A stretch of DNA of 5,418 nucleotides, taken from positions 1 to 5,418 of the forward strand of contig CAAFMR010000158.1 in assembly GCA_900764115.1 (NCBI GenBank), in the 5' to 3' direction. Within the stretch, counting starts at the first letter, position 1; each line of letters opens with the position of its first letter. Below the pieces are notes generated by a model. The model did not search any database, was not told the origin of the DNA, and saw only the letters and a program-made list of their open reading frames with translations. The position numbers were made by a program, and so were the translations under genes. This DNA is from Clostridia bacterium (GTDB taxonomy: Bacteria > Bacillota > Clostridia > Oscillospirales > Acutalibacteraceae). Of the stretch, positions 1-5,314 are shown one piece after another.

Positions 1-1
1 G

Positions 2-586
2 CAGATCGCCGCCGCTGCCGTCCGTTTCCGGGCGCTGCTGGATCAAAACGGCTATACGAAGACCGAAAGCATCTGCAATGAATGGAACTATGTCAAGGGC
101 TGGGCGGAGGAATACGTCTATTCCCTGGAGACCATCGGCAACCATAAGGGAGCGGCATTTTTGTTGTCTGCGCTGTGCGAGGGGCAGCACAGCCCGGTGG
201 ATATGCTTATGTATTACGACACCCGCCCCTCGGTGTTTTGCGGTCCATTTGATTACTACACCTGCCGCCCCCGCAAGCCCTATTATCCCCTGTGCTGGTA
301 CGGAGAATTCTACGACTGCGTAGGGGAACTGCCGTGCCAGGGTACGGTGGCGGATGTCTATTCCCTGTGCGGCATGGACAAGGATGGCAAGGCACTGCTG
401 GCGCTTGCCTATTATTCCGACGACGACACCGCCCCGGATAAAACGCTGACGGTGGAGCTGGGAGCGGGGCACACCTATGCGGTCTATCGGGTGGACGCGG
501 CGCATAACGGCGAACAGACCGACACCGTTACCGCCCTGCAATTTACCCTGTCGGTCAACAGCTGCCTGCTGATACAGGAGCTGTAA
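2..586 (+). CDS. Putative glycoside hydrolase, C-terminal part (5' end outside window)
   Basis: An open frame enters from the left edge (first full codon at base 2) and ends at TAA 584-586, leaving 194 residues. Visible residues 24-30 read ICNEWNY. An E-W-N or E-F-N motif after a hydrophobic strand is where the catalytic nucleophile sits in clan GH-A enzymes of the GH39/beta-xylosidase type, so Glu27 is the candidate nucleophile. Next comes an aromatic-rich stretch (residues about 75-105, with PFDYYTCRPRKPYYPLCWYG) that resembles the end of a TIM barrel. From about residue 118 a beta-rich segment (VADVYSL, ALLALAYYS, KTLTVEL, HTYAVYRVD, LQFTLSV) fits the C-terminal beta-sandwich of such enzymes. 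Nine cysteines and no visible export signal suggest a cytoplasmic enzyme, though the N-terminus is missing. Substrate and exact family cannot be decided. The fold is inferred from motifs; confidence in a glycosidase is moderate. Confidence 0.62.
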   Translation, partial: QIAAAAVRFRALLDQNGYTKTESICNEWNYVKGWAEEYVYSLETIGNHKGAAFLLSALCEGQHSPVDMLMYYDTRPSVFCGPFDYYTCRPRKPYYPLCWYGEFYDCVGELPCQGTVADVYSLCGMDKDGKALLALAYYSDDDTAPDKTLTVELGAGHTYAVYRVDAAHNGEQTDTVTALQFTLSVNSCLLIQEL

Positions 587-601
587 TCGAAGAAAATGAC
601 G

Positions 602-629
602 GCGCCCCGGCAAATGATTGCCGGGGCGC
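602..629 (+). terminator. Strong GC hairpin after the glycosidase gene, terminator-like
   Basis: A perfect 12-bp inverted repeat (GCGCCCCGGCAA, loop ATGA, TTGCCGGGGCGC) starts 15 bases after the glycosidase stop codon. Its position fits a transcription end. However, the bases after the stem (TGCGGCTGTCT) contain no run of T, so it is not a textbook intrinsic terminator. It may act with Rho, stabilise the 3' end, or terminate weakly. Confidence 0.6.
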
Positions 630-658
630 TGCGGCTGTCTGCGGACAAACCACCCCAT

Positions 659-688
659 TTGCCGTTTCAGAAAATTCGGCGGTATAAA
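659..688 (+). promoter_or_regulatory. Putative sigma-A-type promoter of the ferredoxin gene
   Basis: A candidate -35 box TTGCCG (659-664, 4 of 6 to consensus) lies 18 bp before a -10 box TATAAA (683-688, 5 of 6). The predicted start of transcription is near 695, just before the dyad cluster at 701-736. The region lies between a hairpin and an isolated gene, where a promoter is expected. It was assigned by eye only. Confidence 0.45.
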
Positions 689-700
689 TTGGCAGGTTTC

Positions 701-736
701 TGCCCATACTGTTCACGCAGTATGGGCAACATACTG
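701..736 (+). promoter_or_regulatory. Triple dyad (alternating CATACTG half-sites) in the ferredoxin leader
   Basis: Three copies of the 7-mer CATACTG alternate in orientation: 705-711 direct, 718-724 inverted, 730-736 direct. The first two form part of a perfect 11-bp hairpin (TGCCCATACTG 701-711 with CAGTATGGGCA 718-728, 6-base loop). The second and third form an alternative 7-bp hairpin (718-724 with 730-736, loop GGCAA). The Shine-Dalgarno sequence of the ferredoxin gene follows at 742-748. The site could be an operator for a dimeric repressor just past the transcription start, or an RNA with two exclusive folds. No known motif was recognised. Confidence 0.5.
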
Positions 737-756
737 GGAAAAAGGAGGTGATCCGG

Positions 757-945
757 ATGCAGGCATCCATTGATCGGGACGGATGTATCGGCTGCGGGCA
801 GTGCGCCGATATTTGTCCGGCGGTATTTCGTATGGCGGAGGACGGATTGGCGGAGGTTTACGCCGCGCCGGCGGCAGCCGAGGAGGATGCCGTGCGGGAG
901 GCGGCGGACTCCTGCCCGGTGTTGGTCATTTCCGTGACAGACTAA
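757..945 (+). CDS. Small [4Fe-4S] ferredoxin, monocluster type
   Basis: This 62-residue protein is a soluble cytoplasmic electron carrier. Residues 10-21 carry C-x2-C-x2-C-x3-CP (Cys10, 13, 16, 20), and a second conserved CP follows at Cys53-Pro54. In ferredoxins of the Thermotoga maritima type, the first three cysteines and the distal CP cysteine hold one [4Fe-4S] cluster. Here those would be Cys10, 13, 16 and 53. Cys20, which in such proteins forms a disulfide with a Cys near position 43, has no partner, because residues 36-50 are Ala/Glu-rich without Cys. The second cluster of clostridial 2[4Fe-4S] ferredoxins is therefore absent. The start was set at ATG 757, with AAAGGAGG (741-748) 8 bases upstream; a GTG at 748 overlaps that site. 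The gene stands alone between two hairpins, so its redox partner is not indicated. Confidence 0.9.
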   Translation: MQASIDRDGCIGCGQCADICPAVFRMAEDGLAEVYAAPAAAEEDAVREAADSCPVLVISVTD

Positions 946-960
946 AAACAAAGCCACAGA

Positions 961-995
961 AAAAGCCGCCGACCATTCAATGGTCGGCGGCTTTT
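961..995. terminator. Bidirectional intrinsic terminator between convergent genes
   Basis: A perfect 16-bp inverted repeat (961-976 and 980-995) has a 3-base loop. The GC core GCCGCCGACC is flanked by AAAA on the left and TTTT on the right, so either transcript would have a GC hairpin followed by U residues. It lies 15 bases after the ferredoxin stop and 17 bases beyond the stop of the minus-strand gene, as expected for a shared terminator of convergent units. Confidence 0.9.
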
Positions 996-1012
996 ATCCG
1001 GTGACAGAGCAA

Positions 1013-1258
1013 TCAGTTTTCGCCGTACAGATTCATACGGAACAGCCGGGATTCGTCATCCTTGTTCTGGCACACCACGGTGGCTTCCGCGATCGTGCCC
1101 TTGGAGATGGCGCCGGACAGCACCAGCAGCTGGGTCAGACGGCTTTTCAGATTCAGCACATCCCCCTCGGCGGTCTTGAGGAATACATCTCCCTTAGCCT
1201 CGGCAGCAAACTCCATCAGCTTGCTGAAATCAAAATCGTGGATCTGGACACCTTCCAT
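1013..1258 (-). CDS. Conserved small protein of unknown function (81 aa)
   Basis: The 81-residue product begins MEGVQIHDFDFSKL and ends FRMNLYGEN. The start at 1258 is fixed by a strong AAGGAGG (minus strand, 1274-1268) 9 bases upstream; ATG codons further upstream would be translated through that site and through the dyad-rich leader. The protein looks like one small alpha/beta domain: a helix (about 12-21), strands GDVFLKT and DVLNLKS, a helix (about 40-54), a strand AEATVVC, then DESRLFRMNL. It has no signal peptide, membrane segment or metal motif; Cys63 is the only cysteine. From memory, similar short proteins with IHDFDF and EGDVLNLKS-type segments occur in many Clostridia, sometimes under the misleading automatic name 'polya polymerase'. 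That was not verified, and no enzyme activity is visible. It is a single-gene unit, convergent with the ferredoxin gene and divergent from hrcA. Confidence 0.85.
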   Translation of the reverse strand: MEGVQIHDFDFSKLMEFAAEAKGDVFLKTAEGDVLNLKSRLTQLLVLSGAISKGTIAEATVVCQNKDDESRLFRMNLYGEN

Positions 1259-1277
1259 AATCGTATGCCTCCTTATT

Positions 1278-1293
1278 ATACAATGTACTGTAT
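1278..1293. repeat. Small dyad beside the minus-strand gene's RBS
   Basis: ATACA (1278-1282) and TGTAT (1289-1293) form a 5-bp dyad with a 6-base spacer. It adjoins the Shine-Dalgarno sequence of the 81-residue gene on the minus strand. It may be a weak leader hairpin or operator; on its own it could easily be chance. Confidence 0.3.
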
Positions 1294-1294
1294 G

Positions 1295-1327
1295 TTCCGG
1301 AATGTATATTCCGGAATGCATATTCCG
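1295..1327. repeat. 14-bp tandem palindromic repeat in the leader of the small minus-strand gene
   Basis: Two tandem 14-mers differ at one base (TTCCGGAATGTATA 1295-1308, TTCCGGAATGCATA 1309-1322) and are followed by a partial third unit TTCCG (1323-1327). The repeats form overlapping dyads: ATTCCGGAAT is self-complementary, and GGAAT-N4-ATTCC occurs twice. A 14-bp period is not a full helical turn multiple, so alternating faces of the helix would be presented. It could be an operator array or a series of small hairpins in the 5' leader of the 81-residue gene. Confidence 0.6.
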
Positions 1328-1354
1328 AGCAGTTCGGCGGATTCGCCGCTGCTC
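1327..1354. other. Hairpin at the predicted 5' end of the minus-strand transcript
   Basis: GAGCAG (1327-1332) pairs with CTGCTC (1349-1354), and CGGCG (1335-1339) pairs with CGCCG (1344-1348), leaving a TT bulge and a GATT loop. That is 11 paired bases. Neither side has a T run, so it is not a clear terminator. If the minus-strand promoter at 1391-1363 is right, the hairpin would sit at the very 5' end of that mRNA, where such stems often protect against decay. Confidence 0.5.
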
Positions 1355-1362
1355 ACTCTTTC

Positions 1363-1391
1363 AGTATATCCGATTTTTGCGGAAAAGGCAA
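1363..1391 (-). promoter_or_regulatory. Putative promoter of the 81-residue gene
   Basis: On the minus strand, TTGCCT (1391-1386, 4 of 6 to the -35 consensus) is followed after 17 bp by TATACT (1368-1363, 5 of 6 to the -10 consensus). The predicted start near 1356 gives a leader of about 98 bases that contains the hairpin and the 14-bp repeats. It was judged by eye. A perfect TATAAT at 1280-1275 is less likely because its start point would fall inside the ribosome binding site. Confidence 0.4.
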
Positions 1392-1475
1392 CAGGTTTTT
1401 GCCATGTGGGCGGGTTGAACTGCCACTTTTTGCAAAAAATCTTGCAAGGATTTACAAAAGGTTCATAATTGCCCC

Positions 1476-1504
1476 TTGACAGGGCAGGGTAAGAGTGGTA
1501 ATCT
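1476..1504 (+). promoter_or_regulatory. Promoter of the hrcA-grpE-dnaK operon
   Basis: A perfect -35 box TTGACA (1476-1481) is followed after 17 bp by TAATCT (1499-1504), a poor -10 match. The predicted start lies near 1511, inside the left arm of CIRCE, which is the usual layout for HrcA control. A second weak candidate, TTGCAA (1442-1447) with CATAAT (1464-1469) at 16 bp, could give an upstream start. Confidence 0.7.
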
Positions 1505-1508
1505 TACG

Positions 1509-1535
1509 TTAGCACTCGGGAGTAAAGAGTGCTAA
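1509..1535 (+). promoter_or_regulatory. CIRCE operator, target of HrcA
   Basis: The inverted repeat TTAGCACTC (1509-1517), nine bases of spacer, then GAGTGCTAA (1527-1535) matches the CIRCE consensus exactly. CIRCE is the binding site of the HrcA dimer, and here it overlaps the predicted transcription start of the operon that encodes HrcA, giving autorepression. Binding is relieved on heat shock in known systems. It is the only CIRCE seen in the window. Confidence 0.98.
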
Positions 1536-1561
1536 TGTGGCAGATCAGGAGGTGCCGCTGT

Positions 1562-2593
1562 ATGGAACTGGATAGCCGGAAAGCGAAAATATTGGCGTTG
1601 GTGATTGAGACGTATATCGACACCGGGGAGCCGATCGGCTCCAAGGCGCTGGCGGAGATGCTGGGCAACCGGGTTTCCTCCGCCACCATCCGCAACGATA
1701 TGGCGGCGCTGACCGCGATGGGCTATCTGGAGCAGCCCCACACCTCTGCCGGACGGCTGCCCACGGCGCGGGCATTCCGGCTGTATATCGACCGGCTGAT
1801 GGATCGTCGCCCGCTGGCGGAAAAGGATAAGCGGGAGATCGACGAGATGCTGGGCGCGGTGGCGGGCGATCCGCTGCAGCTGCTGGAGGATGCTTCCCGG
1901 GCGCTGGCGGATGCCACCGGGCTGGCGGCGGTGGCTGCCAAGCCGGAGCAGACGGATACCTGCATCCGCCGCATCGACATTATGCAAATGTCTCCCCGCA
2001 ATCTGGCGGTGGTGGTGGTGCCGGAAAACGGCACCCCCCGCACCCGGATGTGCCATTGCAGCCGGGATATTCCCGGTCCGGTGTCGGTGGCGCTGGGAGA
2101 TTACCTGTCCCGTAAATTTCTTGACCGTCCCCTTTCCAGCGTGACGCTGGAGGCCATCCAGCAGGCGCTGGCGGAGCTGGGGGATGCGGGCGCCGCGCTG
2201 GTGCCGGTGCTGTCCGCCTTTTACGGATTGGTGCAGGAATGTGCTTCCGGCGAGGTGCTGCTCTCCGGTCAGATGAACCTGCTGCGCCACCCCGATTATG
2301 AGCTGGAAAACGCCCGGTCGCTGATGAGCTTTCTGGATGAGCGCGGCCGGCTGGGGCATGTGCTGGCGCTGCAGCCGGAGGATGGCTTGCAGGTGGTGCT
2401 GGGCAGCGATAAGCTGCCGGAGCTGAACGGCTCCAGCATCATCACCACCCACTATTCGCTGGGGCAGCGGGGGCAGGGTACCATTGGCATCATCGGTCCC
2501 ATCCGGATGAACTATGCCGACACCATCCCCCGTATTGAATATTTTGCCAACGCCATCGGCAAGCTGCTTAACGAGCTGTTTGACGATGAATGA
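1562..2593 (+). CDS. hrcA: Heat-inducible transcription repressor HrcA
   Basis: HrcA represses class I heat-shock operons by binding CIRCE as a dimer. The 343-residue length is normal. Residues 1-75 form the winged-helix DNA-binding region, with TGEPIGSKAL (21-30), SSATIRNDMAAL (39-50, recognition helix region) and GYLEQPHTSAGRLPT (54-68), all characteristic. A GAF-like dimerisation and inducer domain follows. Near the C-terminus, SGQMNLLRHPDYE (235-247) and GTIGIIGPIRMNYADTIP (306-323) are family hallmarks. The start was set at ATG 1562, with AGGAGGTG (1547-1554) 7 bases upstream; an in-frame GTG at 1529 lies inside CIRCE and is rejected. It is the first gene of the operon, directly under its own operator, and grpE follows after 19 bases. 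In Bacillus subtilis HrcA needs GroEL to stay active; groEL is not in this window. Confidence 0.97.
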   Translation: MELDSRKAKILALVIETYIDTGEPIGSKALAEMLGNRVSSATIRNDMAALTAMGYLEQPHTSAGRLPTARAFRLYIDRLMDRRPLAEKDKREIDEMLGAVAGDPLQLLEDASRALADATGLAAVAAKPEQTDTCIRRIDIMQMSPRNLAVVVVPENGTPRTRMCHCSRDIPGPVSVALGDYLSRKFLDRPLSSVTLEAIQQALAELGDAGAALVPVLSAFYGLVQECASGEVLLSGQMNLLRHPDYELENARSLMSFLDERGRLGHVLALQPEDGLQVVLGSDKLPELNGSSIITTHYSLGQRGQGTIGIIGPIRMNYADTIPRIEYFANAIGKLLNELFDDE

Positions 2594-2612
2594 TAAGGAG
2601 GCGCACCCTCAT

Positions 2613-3179
2613 ATGGAAGAAGAAAAGAAAACTTCCCACGTTTCGGAGGCGGAGCCGGCGGCAGAACCGGCGGCACCCACCGAAAAGGCAGAGCCGAAGC
2701 ATGCCCACACCGCCAAGGCGGAGAAAAAGGTGGCGGATCTGGAGGCAAAGCTGGAAACGGCGGAGAAAGAGCTGACCGCTCTCAAGGACCAATACCAGCG
2801 GATGCTGGCGGAATACGCCAATTATAAGCGTCGCACCGAGCAGGAAAAGCAGCAGATCGGGCAATTCACGAAAGCGGAGTTGCTCACCGGGTTGCTGACC
2901 AGCCTGGATAATATGGAAAAGGCGGTGGACGCTCCCGCCGGGGATGAGTACAAAACCGGCGTGGATCTGGTGATGCGGCAATTCCGGGAGGCGCTGACGG
3001 CGCTGGGTCTGGAGGAAATCCCCGCGTTGGGGGAGACCTTTGACCCCACGGTGCATCACGCGGTGATGCGGGAGGATGCCAATGGGGTGGAGCCGGAGAC
3101 GGTCACCCAGGTGTTCCAGACCGGCTATCGGGTCGGCGAGCGGGTGCTGCGTCCGGCGATGGTCAAGGTCGCCAACTAA
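2613..3179 (+). CDS. grpE: Nucleotide exchange factor GrpE
   Basis: GrpE is a homodimer that releases ADP from DnaK, resetting the chaperone cycle in the cytoplasm. The 188 residues show the family layout. Residues 1-36 are a charged, Ala/Pro/Glu/Lys-rich disordered tail. A long helix or coiled coil follows (about 37-85), with RMLAEYANYKRR (63-74), the conserved R-x2-A-[DE]-[FY]-x-N-[FY] motif. A helical segment with LLTSLDNMEKAV (94-105) comes next. The C-terminal beta domain that contacts DnaK contains FDPTVHHAV (143-151) and GYRVGERVLRPAMVKV (171-186), matching the GrpE signature. The start was taken as ATG 2613, with AAGGAGG (2595-2601) 11 bases upstream. An alternative ATG at 2586 overlaps the hrcA end and lacks a good ribosome binding site, but would add nine residues. 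It is co-transcribed with hrcA. Confidence 0.96.
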   Translation: MEEEKKTSHVSEAEPAAEPAAPTEKAEPKHAHTAKAEKKVADLEAKLETAEKELTALKDQYQRMLAEYANYKRRTEQEKQQIGQFTKAELLTGLLTSLDNMEKAVDAPAGDEYKTGVDLVMRQFREALTALGLEEIPALGETFDPTVHHAVMREDANGVEPETVTQVFQTGYRVGERVLRPAMVKVAN

Positions 3180-3219
3180 AGCGGCGCACAGAGCTTGCGC
3201 GGGGCGCGCATAACAGTGC

Positions 3220-3250
3220 CTGACACGGAGCGGAAAGCTCCGGTTAGATA
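3220..3250 (+). promoter_or_regulatory. grpE-dnaK spacer with hairpin and possible weak internal promoter
   Basis: The 111-bp gap between grpE and dnaK is long for this operon. It contains a 6-bp hairpin, CGGAGC (3226-3231) with GCTCCG (3237-3242) around the loop GGAAA. It also has CTGACA (3220-3225, 5 of 6 to -35) with TAGATA (3245-3250) at 19 bp. The promoter reading is weak because the spacing is long. The hairpin might instead mark an RNA processing or stability site giving dnaK different expression from hrcA-grpE. Confidence 0.3.
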
Positions 3251-3290
3251 TAAAACAGTATTTCATACACAATGTTTGGAGGTATGCTTT

Positions 3291-5114
3291 ATGGCTAAGA
3301 TTATTGGTATTGATTTGGGTACGACGAACAGCTGCGTGGCGGTGATCGAGGGCGGCGAGCCGGTGGTCATCCCCAATGCGGAGGGCGCCCGCACCACTCC
3401 GTCTGTGGTGGCATTCAAGAAAGACGGCGAACGCGTGGTGGGCCGTGTGGCGAAGCAGCAGGCGGTGTCTGCGCCGGACCGCACCATCTCGTCCATCAAG
3501 CGAGATATGGGCACCGACCGTAAGGTGACCATCGACGGCAAAGCGTATACCCCCCAGGAAATTTCGGCAATGATTCTGTCTAAGCTGAAGCAGGATGCCG
3601 AGGCGTATCTGGGTGACAAGGTCACCGAGGCGGTGATCACCGTGCCGGCGTACTTTACGGACGCCCAGCGGCAAGCCACCAAGGACGCCGGTAAGATTGC
3701 CGGTATGGAGGTCAAGCGGATCATCAACGAGCCTACGGCGGCGGCGCTGGCGTATGGCATCGACAAGGGCGCCGACCAGAAGATTATGGTCTATGACCTG
3801 GGCGGCGGCACGTTCGATGTGTCCATCATCGAGATGGGCGACGGCGTGCAGGAGGTGCTGGCGACCGCTGGTAACAACCGGCTGGGCGGCGACGACTTCG
3901 ACCAGAAGATCGTGGATTGGCTGATCGCCACCTTCAAGGCGGACACTGGCGTGGATCTGTCCGGGGACAAGATGGCGCTGCAGCGGCTGCGTGAGGCGGC
4001 AGAAAAGGCGAAGATCGAGCTGTCCGGTTCCACCAGCAGCAACATCAACCTGCCCTTCATCACCGCCGACGCGACGGGTCCCAAGCATATGGACATCACC
4101 CTCACCCGGGCGAAGTTCAACGAGCTGACCGCCTCGCTGGTGGAGTCCACCATGGGTCCGGTGCGGCAGGCGCTGAGCGATTCCGGTCTGACGGCGGCAC
4201 AAATCGACAAGGTGCTGCTGGTGGGCGGTTCCACCCGTATTCCTGCGGTGCAGGAGGCGGTGCAGAAGTTCATGGGTAAAGAGCCCTTCAAGGGCATTAA
4301 CCCCGATGAGTGCGTGGCTATGGGCGCGGCGCTCCAGGGCGGCGTGCTGGGCGGCGAGGTCAAGGGCCTGCTGCTGCTGGATGTGACCCCCCTGTCGCTG
4401 GGTGTGGAGACCATGGGCGGCGTGATGACCAAGGTCATCGACCGCAACACCACCATCCCCACCAAAAAGAGCCAGATCTTCTCCACGGCTGTGGATAATC
4501 AGCCCTCGGTGGAGATCCACGTGCTCCAGGGCGAGCGGGAGTTCGCCAAGGATAACAAGACGCTGGGTTTGTTCCATCTGGATGGCATTGCACCCGCCCG
4601 CCGGGGCGTGCCGCAGATCGAGGTCACCTTCGATATTGATGCCAACGGCATCGTGAATGTGTCCGCCAAGGATCTGGGCACCGGCAAGGAGCAGCACATC
4701 ACCATCACCTCCAACACCAATATGTCCAAGGAGGATGTGGAGAAGGCGGTGAAGGAAGCCGAGCAGTATGCCAGCGAGGATAAGGCGCGCCGGGAGGCGG
4801 TCGATGCCCGCAACAACGCGGATCAGCTGGTGTATCAGTGCGAAAAGACCATGGAGGAGCTGGGCGACAAGATCGACGCCGCCGACAAGACCGACCTACA
4901 GGCGAAGCTGGATGCGCTGAAGGAAGCCCTCAAGGGGGAGGACATTGAGGCCATCAAGTCCAAGCAGGAGGAGCTGACCAAGGCGTTCTATGCGGTCAGC
5001 GAGAAGGTGTACAAGGCGAGCGCTCCCCAGGATGGCGGCGCTGCGGGCGGTGCTGCCCCCGAGGGCGGCGCGGCTCCCGACGGCGACGGTTATTATAACG
5101 GCAATGTCCAATAA
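3291..5114 (+). CDS. dnaK: Chaperone protein DnaK (Hsp70)
   Basis: DnaK is the ATP-dependent Hsp70 chaperone that binds exposed hydrophobic peptides, working with DnaJ and GrpE. The 607 residues are the normal Gram-positive length and lack the insertion near residue 75 found in proteobacterial DnaK. All three Hsp70 signatures are intact: IDLGTTNS (7-14), [14 protein letters not shown] (167-180) and [15 protein letters not shown] (308-322). The interdomain linker is followed by [15 protein letters not shown] (360-373). The substrate-binding beta domain runs to about 475, the helical lid to about 577, and a Gly/Ala/Pro-rich tail ends GYYNGNVQ rather than in the usual acidic EEVD-like residues. 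The start at ATG 3291 ([10 protein letters not shown]) has TTGGAGG (3276-3282) 8 bases upstream. It is the third gene of the CIRCE operon. A terminator-like hairpin lies 16 bases after the stop. Confidence 0.99.
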   Translation: MAKIIGIDLGTTNSCVAVIEGGEPVVIPNAEGARTTPSVVAFKKDGERVVGRVAKQQAVSAPDRTISSIKRDMGTDRKVTIDGKAYTPQEISAMILSKLKQDAEAYLGDKVTEAVITVPAYFTDAQRQATKDAGKIAGMEVKRIINEPTAAALAYGIDKGADQKIMVYDLGGGTFDVSIIEMGDGVQEVLATAGNNRLGGDDFDQKIVDWLIATFKADTGVDLSGDKMALQRLREAAEKAKIELSGSTSSNINLPFITADATGPKHMDITLTRAKFNELTASLVESTMGPVRQALSDSGLTAAQIDKVLLVGGSTRIPAVQEAVQKFMGKEPFKGINPDECVAMGAALQGGVLGGEVKGLLLLDVTPLSLGVETMGGVMTKVIDRNTTIPTKKSQIFSTAVDNQPSVEIHVLQGEREFAKDNKTLGLFHLDGIAPARRGVPQIEVTFDIDANGIVNVSAKDLGTGKEQHITITSNTNMSKEDVEKAVKEAEQYASEDKARREAVDARNNADQLVYQCEKTMEELGDKIDAADKTDLQAKLDALKEALKGEDIEAIKSKQEELTKAFYAVSEKVYKASAPQDGGAAGGAAPEGGAAPDGDGYYNGNVQ

Positions 5115-5130
5115 GTAAGCGCTGAAACCA

Positions 5131-5171
5131 CCGGAGCCGCCGCTCCGCAAAAGATGGCGGCTCCGGGTTTT
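5131..5171 (+). terminator. Terminator-like hairpin after dnaK, with a competing inner hairpin
   Basis: CCGGAGCCGCC (5131-5141) pairs perfectly with GGCGGCTCCGG (5156-5166) over a 14-base loop and is followed by GTTTT, then CGGGTTTTC, a broken U tract. Within it, CGGAGC (5132-5137) can instead pair with GCTCCG (5142-5147) around a CGCC loop, which would exclude the longer stem. The element probably ends most hrcA-grpE-dnaK transcripts, with some read-through to dnaJ possible. Confidence 0.75.
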
Positions 5172-5216
5172 CGGGTTTTCAACGGGCGGTTGGGCGGTTT
5201 GCCTTTCAGCCGACGG

Positions 5217-5287
5217 TTTGTGGCGTATTTGGTCTGGATGACAGCGATTTTACTCCGTGAAACCAGCCACAATTCCGCAAGGAGAGG
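5217..5287 (+). repeat. Intergenic structured repeat, copy A
   Basis: The first of two near-identical units begins TTTGTGGC and ends GCAAGGAGAGG. It is bounded by the inverted pair TTGTGGC (5218-5224) and GCCACAA (5266-5272), exactly 55 bp across. It contains GACAGCGA (5240-5247) and an inner hairpin TTTTAC-TCC-GTGAAA (5248-5262) that closes with one G-U pair. Copy B lies 98 bp downstream. Most differences fall in one 7-base block (5225-5231). The stretch is more AT-rich than the flanking genes. Confidence 0.75.
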
Positions 5288-5288
5288 T

Positions 5289-5310
5289 GCAGCAAAATAA
5301 ATTTTGCTGC
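5289..5310. repeat. Perfect 22-bp palindrome at the centre of the repeat element
   Basis: GCAGCAAAAT (5289-5298), AA, ATTTTGCTGC (5301-5310). It sits at the centre of a larger nested foldback: AGCCACAA (5265-5272) pairs with TTGTGGCT (5316-5323), and GACAGCGA (5240-5247) with TCGCTGTC (5325-5332). The whole 5240-5332 region is therefore an imperfect 93-bp palindrome. GCGTTTT follows, so weak terminator activity is possible. Confidence 0.8.
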
Positions 5311-5314
5311 GCGT

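Noticed and set aside
748..756. GTG at 748 as the ferredoxin start.
   Set aside because: It overlaps the Shine-Dalgarno sequence. ATG 757 has ideal spacing and gives the usual ferredoxin N-terminus.
1275..1280. A perfect TATAAT on the minus strand before the 81-residue gene.
   Set aside because: Its transcription start would fall within the Shine-Dalgarno sequence, and no -35 box is at the right distance.
1427..1448. AT-rich palindromes (TTTTTGCAAAAA and CTTGCAAG) upstream of hrcA.
   Set aside because: They are short, low-complexity self-complementary words in a promoter region, with no supporting partner or known motif.
1529..1561. GTG at 1529 as an hrcA start, adding 11 residues.
   Set aside because: It lies within the right arm of CIRCE. 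The added residues do not resemble HrcA, and AGGAGGTG is placed for ATG 1562.
1532..2452. A 306-codon open frame on the minus strand opposite hrcA.
   Set aside because: It has the same codon-on-codon alignment and Leu/Ser codon bias as the antisense frame over dnaK. The translation is a low-complexity His/Gln/Arg-rich string, unlike a folded protein.
2586..2612. ATG at 2586 as the grpE start.
   Set aside because: It has no convincing ribosome binding site, whereas AAGGAGG precedes ATG 2613. It is kept as a lesser alternative because the 11-base spacing of the preferred start is slightly long.
2568..4697. A 709-codon open frame on the minus strand opposite grpE and dnaK.
   Set aside because: It is aligned codon-on-codon with the sense genes, so its stops would need sense codons TTA, CTA or TCA, which this GC-rich organism avoids. 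Long antisense frames over hsp70 genes are a known by-product of codon bias. No ribosome binding site or family motif was seen.
5238..5300. A 20-codon open frame (MTAILLRETSHNSARRGAAK) through repeat copy A, with a partly matching frame in copy B.
   Set aside because: The similarity follows from the DNA repeat itself. Copy B has no start codon at the equivalent place, and there is no ribosome binding site before 5238. It reads as a repeat-derived spurious frame.
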